In this document: positions 60,819 to 64,000 of the stretch, in pieces | How positions within the stretch are numbered: position 1 is the stretch's first letter | How the letters are laid out: the number at the start of each line of letters is the position of its first letter | NCBI RefSeq assembly: GCF_006539685.1 | Contig: NZ_BJNM01000010.1 | Span: 26,570 to 90,569 of the forward strand | Direction of reading: 5' to 3' | DNA: 64,000 bases | Source of the DNA: Gluconobacter oxydans | Lineage (GTDB): Bacteria > Pseudomonadota > Alphaproteobacteria > Acetobacterales > Acetobacteraceae | Notes under the pieces: generated by a model | Database searches by the model: none | Told to the model about the DNA's origin: nothing | What the model saw: only the letters and a program-made list of their open reading frames with translations | Position numbers and translations under genes: made by a program

Positions 60819-61928
60819 ATGACCAAAGCGCCTGTCACGCCCGAACGTGACATCGCGGCCTCCGGGCCTTACGCCCTCGCCGTCGATGCAATGGGTGGTG
60901 ACAGGGCCCCGGATATCGTCCTTGCCGGACTCGATCTGGCCGCCGACCGGCACCCGAAGGCCCGTATTCTCCTGATCGGGGATGAGGCCCTTCTCAGACC
61001 GGCTCTGGCAAAATATCCCAAAGCTGCCCGTCTGTGTGATATCCGCCATGCTGCGGCAAGTATCTCCATGGATATGAAACCGACTGCGGCGCTCCGCGTG
61101 CGGGGCTCGTCCATGCGCATGGCCATGGAAGCTGTCGCCGCCGGGGAAGCCTGCGGTGTGGTGTCGGCTGGCAACAGCGGTGCCATGCTTGCGCTGGCCA
61201 AGATCATCGTCAAAGCCCTGCCAGGCATTTCCCGTCCGGCCATGATTGCTGTCGAGCCTTCCGCACGCGGTGATATCGTGATGCTGGATCTCGGGGCGAA
61301 CATCGCCTGCGATGCCCGCAATCTGGTCGAATTTGCCATCATGGGTGAAGCCTTTGCACAGGCGGCCCTTGGTCTTCCGTCTCCCACGATTGGTCTTCTC
61401 AATGTCGGTTCGGAAGAACTGAAGGGCGATGACCGTCTGCGTCAGGCGTCTGAACGGTTGCGGGCCAGCCCGCTGGCTCCCCAGTTCCACGGCTTTGTGG
61501 AAGGTCATGACATCACCGCCGGGACGACCGATGTGGTGGTGACGGATGGTTTTACGGGGAATGTTGCCCTGAAAACCGGTGAGGGGGCTCTCAAGCTGGC
61601 CTTCAGCCTTCTGAAGCGCGTGTTCCAGACCAATCTTCTGACCCGTCTGGGGTATCTTCTGGTCAAGCCGGGTCTGGAGCGGATGCGGGAATGGATCGAT
61701 CCGCGTCGCTATAACGGCGCCCTGTTTGTCGGCCTGAACGGTATTGTCGTGAAGTCGCATGGCGGTGCGGATGGTGAGAGCTTTGCCGCGGCCGTCGATG
61801 TTGCCATGGATGCCGTCACGCACCATCTGAACGACAAGATCCGCGCCCGCCTGGAGCAGTTGGGAATGGGGGCTCCCGAGCCTGTCGCTCCCGCCGCTGC
61901 CAAGGCCGCCCCTGAACCTGTGAGCTGA
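60819..61928 (+). CDS. plsX: Phosphate acyltransferase PlsX
   Basis: Makes acyl-phosphate from acyl-ACP for the PlsX-PlsY route to phosphatidic acid. The 369-residue protein has AVDAMGGDRAPDIVLAGL near the N-terminus, VSAGNSGAMLALAKI and TDVVVTDGFTGNVALKT. About 25 extra residues at the C-terminus are rich in Ala, Pro and Glu. It is followed by fabH after 5 bases. Confidence 0.97.
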   Translation: MTKAPVTPERDIAASGPYALAVDAMGGDRAPDIVLAGLDLAADRHPKARILLIGDEALLRPALAKYPKAARLCDIRHAAASISMDMKPTAALRVRGSSMRMAMEAVAAGEACGVVSAGNSGAMLALAKIIVKALPGISRPAMIAVEPSARGDIVMLDLGANIACDARNLVEFAIMGEAFAQAALGLPSPTIGLLNVGSEELKGDDRLRQASERLRASPLAPQFHGFVEGHDITAGTTDVVVTDGFTGNVALKTGEGALKLAFSLLKRVFQTNLLTRLGYLLVKPGLERMREWIDPRRYNGALFVGLNGIVVKSHGGADGESFAAAVDVAMDAVTHHLNDKIRARLEQLGMGAPEPVAPAAAKAAPEPVS

Positions 61929-61933
61929 AAAAC

Positions 61934-62908
61934 ATGTCCGATCCCATTCGTGTCCGCCTGACGGGTGTCGGGGGCTATCTTCCGCGTGACGTCGTAACCA
62001 ACGACGATCTTGCCCGGAAATTCGGTATCGAGACTTCGGACGAATGGATCAGAACCCGGACCGGCATCGGTCAGAGGCATATCGCCTCCGGTGATGAGAC
62101 GACGGCCAGCATGGCGGCCGAGGCTGCGCGTCAGGCGCTGGACTATGCCGGCGTGGATGCGTCACAGGTCGATGCCGTTCTGGTCGCTACGGCGACGCCG
62201 GATCAGGTCTTTCCGGCCGTGGCTGTGCAGGTGCAGGCGTGCCTTGGCATGACTGCGGGGTTTGGCTTTGACATCAGTGCGGCCTGCTCGGGTTTTGTCT
62301 ATGCCCTCGCGACGGCAACGGCCCTGATGCAGTCCGGACAGGCCAATAAGGTCCTCGTGATCGGCAGCGAAGTCTTCTCGCGTCTGCTGGATTGGACCGA
62401 CCGGTCCACCTGCGTCCTGTTTGGCGATGGTGCAGGTGCGGTTCTTCTGGAAACCGGTGCAGGGGAAGGCGAGGGTGTTCTGTCCACGCATCTGCATTCG
62501 GACGGCCGGACCGGCGATATCCTGTATGTGGATGGTGCGGCGGGCTGCCCGTCCACATCGCAGCATCTGCGGATGCAGGGGCGTGAGGTTTTCCGTCATG
62601 CCGTCGTCAAGCTTTCGCAGGCTGTCGATGAGGCCCTCGAGGCCAATGGTCTGACTGGGCAGGATATCCAGTGGATGGTCCCCCATCAGGCGAATCTGCG
62701 CATCATTGAGGGGATGGCCAAGAAGCTGGCGCTTCCGGCGGACCGGGTGGTCGTGACCGTGGACCGTCATGCCAATACGTCTGCGGCATCGATTCCGCTT
62801 GCTCTGAACGAAGCCGTGCGGGATGGACGGGTCAGGAAGGGCGATCTGGTGCTGATGGAAGCGCTGGGTGGTGGTCTGACCTGGGGATCCGCCCTTATCC
62901 GGATGTAA
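61934..62908 (+). CDS. fabH: 3-oxoacyl-ACP synthase III (FabH)
   Basis: Starts fatty acid synthesis by condensing acetyl-CoA with malonyl-ACP. The 324-residue protein has the full triad: Cys118 in DISAACSGF, His251 in MVPHQANLRI and Asn281 in RHANTSAASIP. Normal length. A weak imperfect hairpin (CCTG..CCC/GGGCAGG) lies in the 74 bases before ihfA. Confidence 0.98.
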   Translation: MSDPIRVRLTGVGGYLPRDVVTNDDLARKFGIETSDEWIRTRTGIGQRHIASGDETTASMAAEAARQALDYAGVDASQVDAVLVATATPDQVFPAVAVQVQACLGMTAGFGFDISAACSGFVYALATATALMQSGQANKVLVIGSEVFSRLLDWTDRSTCVLFGDGAGAVLLETGAGEGEGVLSTHLHSDGRTGDILYVDGAAGCPSTSQHLRMQGREVFRHAVVKLSQAVDEALEANGLTGQDIQWMVPHQANLRIIEGMAKKLALPADRVVVTVDRHANTSAASIPLALNEAVRDGRVRKGDLVLMEALGGGLTWGSALIRM

Positions 62909-62982
62909 GCCTGTGCCCTGACAACGGGCAGGTTAATGATTGATTCCTTTGACTGTTCTGAACGTCATGATACGCAAGTGAC

Positions 62983-63309
62983 ATGAGCACAGTCACGCGC
63001 GCGAATCTTGTCGAGCATCTCTATAGTCGTGTCGGTCTTTCCCGGCATGACTCCTCCATGATTCTTGAAAGCCTGCTTGGTGTGATCTCAGACCGCCTTG
63101 AAGCAGGCGAATCCGTGAAGCTGAGCGGATTCGGAACATTCTCTGTCCGCCAGAAGGGCGAGCGTATCGGCCGCAATCCCAAGACGGGTGTGGAAGTTCC
63201 CATTCTGCCGCGGGCCGTGCTGGTGTTCAGACCTTCCCAACTGCTGAGGGACCGCATGAACGGTTCCGACAATGGCGCAGCGGCCGAGGCTTCCACCCAT
63301 GACAGATAA
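62983..63309 (+). CDS. ihfA: Integration host factor alpha subunit
   Basis: A 108-residue DNA-bending protein. TRANLVEHLYSRVGLSRHDS begins the fold, and VKLSGFGTFSVRQKGERIGR with NPKTGVEVPILPR gives the arm with the intercalating Pro, as in IHF-alpha. Location downstream of fabH and upstream of a MerR gene is typical. Its last 11 bases overlap the MerR gene. Confidence 0.95.
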   Translation: MSTVTRANLVEHLYSRVGLSRHDSSMILESLLGVISDRLEAGESVKLSGFGTFSVRQKGERIGRNPKTGVEVPILPRAVLVFRPSQLLRDRMNGSDNGAAAEASTHDR

Positions 63310-64000
63310 TTCCACATCCCAGGCCGTCATGGTTTCGCCGAACGATGACCTTGCTTCCGCTCCGGAAAAGGTCAGGAAGGCGCCCGAGGCGTACCGCACC
63401 ATCAGCGAAGTCGCTGAAGAGCTGCATATTCCCCAGCACCGTCTGCGGTCCTGGGAAACCATTTATCCGGGCGTAAAGCCTTTTCGCGGGGAAAGTGGCC
63501 GCCGCTATTACAGCCCCGAGCATATCGAGACGCTACGGCTGATTTCGGATCTGCTCTATGTGCAGGGCTATAAGGGGCAGGGGGTTCTGCGGGTTCTGAG
63601 AGAGCGCCGTGCCGAGAAGGCGCGTGCGGCCGCCCAGAAGGCTGTTCCGGAGACTGTGCCTGAAACGGTGCAGGAGGTTTCGGCAGCCTCTGCGGAAGCG
63701 GTTCATGTTCCGGTTGTCACGGTTGATGCGACTGAAGAAAGTTCTGCGCCTGTTGTGGATGCAACGTTGGTGGCCGAGCCTGTCGAGAATGAAGACGCTC
63801 CGGTGACGCCGACAGAAGCCAGCGTTGACGACATTGTTTTTCCGGAAGTTCCTGCCGCGGCCCATGAGGTCGTGCTGACGGAAACGGTTGACAGCACGGT
63901 GGAAAATGAGAGCCCCGAAGCCGAAGCCGAAGCCGAAGCCGAAGCCGAAGCCGAAGCCGAAGCCGAAGCCGAAGCCGAAGCCGAAGCCGAAGCCGAAGCC
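63299..64000 (+). CDS. MerR-family regulator with C-terminal Glu-Ala repeat, truncated by window
   Basis: The frame opens with ATG at 63299, overlaps the ihfA stop and has no stop before the edge. The winged helix (about residues 33-100) contains YRTISEVAEELHIPQHRLRSW and RRYYSPEHIETLRLISDLLY, in pieces of the MerR pattern typical of the ihfA-linked family. The rest is low-complexity, acidic and Ala/Val-rich, and ends in at least 14 Glu-Ala pairs. The target is unknown. The 3' end lies outside. Confidence 0.9.
   Translation, partial: MTDNSTSQAVMVSPNDDLASAPEKVRKAPEAYRTISEVAEELHIPQHRLRSWETIYPGVKPFRGESGRRYYSPEHIETLRLISDLLYVQGYKGQGVLRVLRERRAEKARAAAQKAVPETVPETVQEVSAASAEAVHVPVVTVDATEESSAPVVDATLVAEPVENEDAPVTPTEASVDDIVFPEVPAAAHEVVLTETVDSTVENESPEAEAEAEAEAEAEAEAEAEAEAEAEAEA
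63917..64000 (+). repeat. Hexanucleotide tandem repeat (GAAGCC), at least 14 copies
   Basis: Fourteen perfect copies of GAAGCC fill the last 84 bases and run into the window edge. In the MerR frame each copy encodes Glu-Ala, so copy number changes would not shift the frame. Confidence 0.97.

Noticed and set aside
63917..64000. CRISPR-like array at the right edge
   Set aside because: The repeats are 6-base tandem units without spacers and are in frame with a coding region.

Overview
The window is a 64 kb stretch of chromosomal core genome from an alphaproteobacterium, most likely an acetic acid bacterium (Acetobacteraceae, Gluconobacter-like). Pointers are the GC-rich coding sequence, the ispH-thrB-rnhA order, the Ros/MucR and GapR (DUF2312) regulators, the plsX-fabH-ihfA-merR operon, and an FtsZ with a long Gln/Pro-rich linker. 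The genus is inferred from gene content and protein character, not from a database match. I see no insertion sequence, prophage, CRISPR array or plasmid-type gene.

Layout. 1-4.6 kb: the end of ispH, then thrB and rnhA, tRNA-Asn, an MFS exporter, a purine phosphoribosyltransferase, tRNA-Pro and tRNA-Arg. 4.6-7.0 kb (minus strand): an Ivy-type lysozyme inhibitor, nicotinamidase and a CBS/DUF21 membrane protein. 7.0-32.1 kb: one uninterrupted minus-strand run. In transcription order it is mraZ, rsmH, ftsL, ftsI, murE, murF, mraY, murD, ftsW, murG, murC, murB, ddl, ftsQ, ftsA, ftsZ (the division and cell wall, or dcw, cluster), followed by lpxC, bamD, recN and ligA. Most dcw junctions overlap by 1-4 bases, which suggests translational coupling. 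Upstream of mraZ are three exactly spaced TGGGA repeats matching the MraZ operator, then the RNase P RNA gene with a recognisable promoter.

32.9-40.3 kb: an esterase, a small membrane protein, zwf, GapR, a membrane-anchored hypothetical protein, proB, obgE, rpmA, rplU and tRNA-Ser. 40.3-48.4 kb: a FUSC membrane protein, a DUF4130-UdgX uracil-DNA protein, a MucR homologue with degraded zinc ligands, an S49 peptidase that may start at a non-standard codon, an IHF-beta/HU protein, a small secreted protein, a LysR regulator and thioredoxin reductase. 48.5-55.5 kb: an Lrp regulator, a GT2-GtrA glycosyltransferase with an ArnT-like partner, motB-motA without other flagellar genes, and a secreted prolyl oligopeptidase. 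55.6-64 kb: rpsU, a def-MarR-response regulator-kinase operon, a BamE lipoprotein, and the DUF177-rpmF-plsX-fabH-ihfA-merR group. The last gene runs off the window inside a hexanucleotide repeat.

Most of the window serves the envelope: peptidoglycan precursors, septation, lipid A (lpxC), outer-membrane assembly (bamD, bamE), fatty acid and phospholipid initiation (fabH, plsX), isoprenoid supply (ispH) and glycolipid modification. I found no clearly new biological system. The points most worth checking are local: the MraZ box, hairpins at gene ends, the UdgX fusion, the altered MucR site, the possible ATT start and the growing Glu-Ala repeat.
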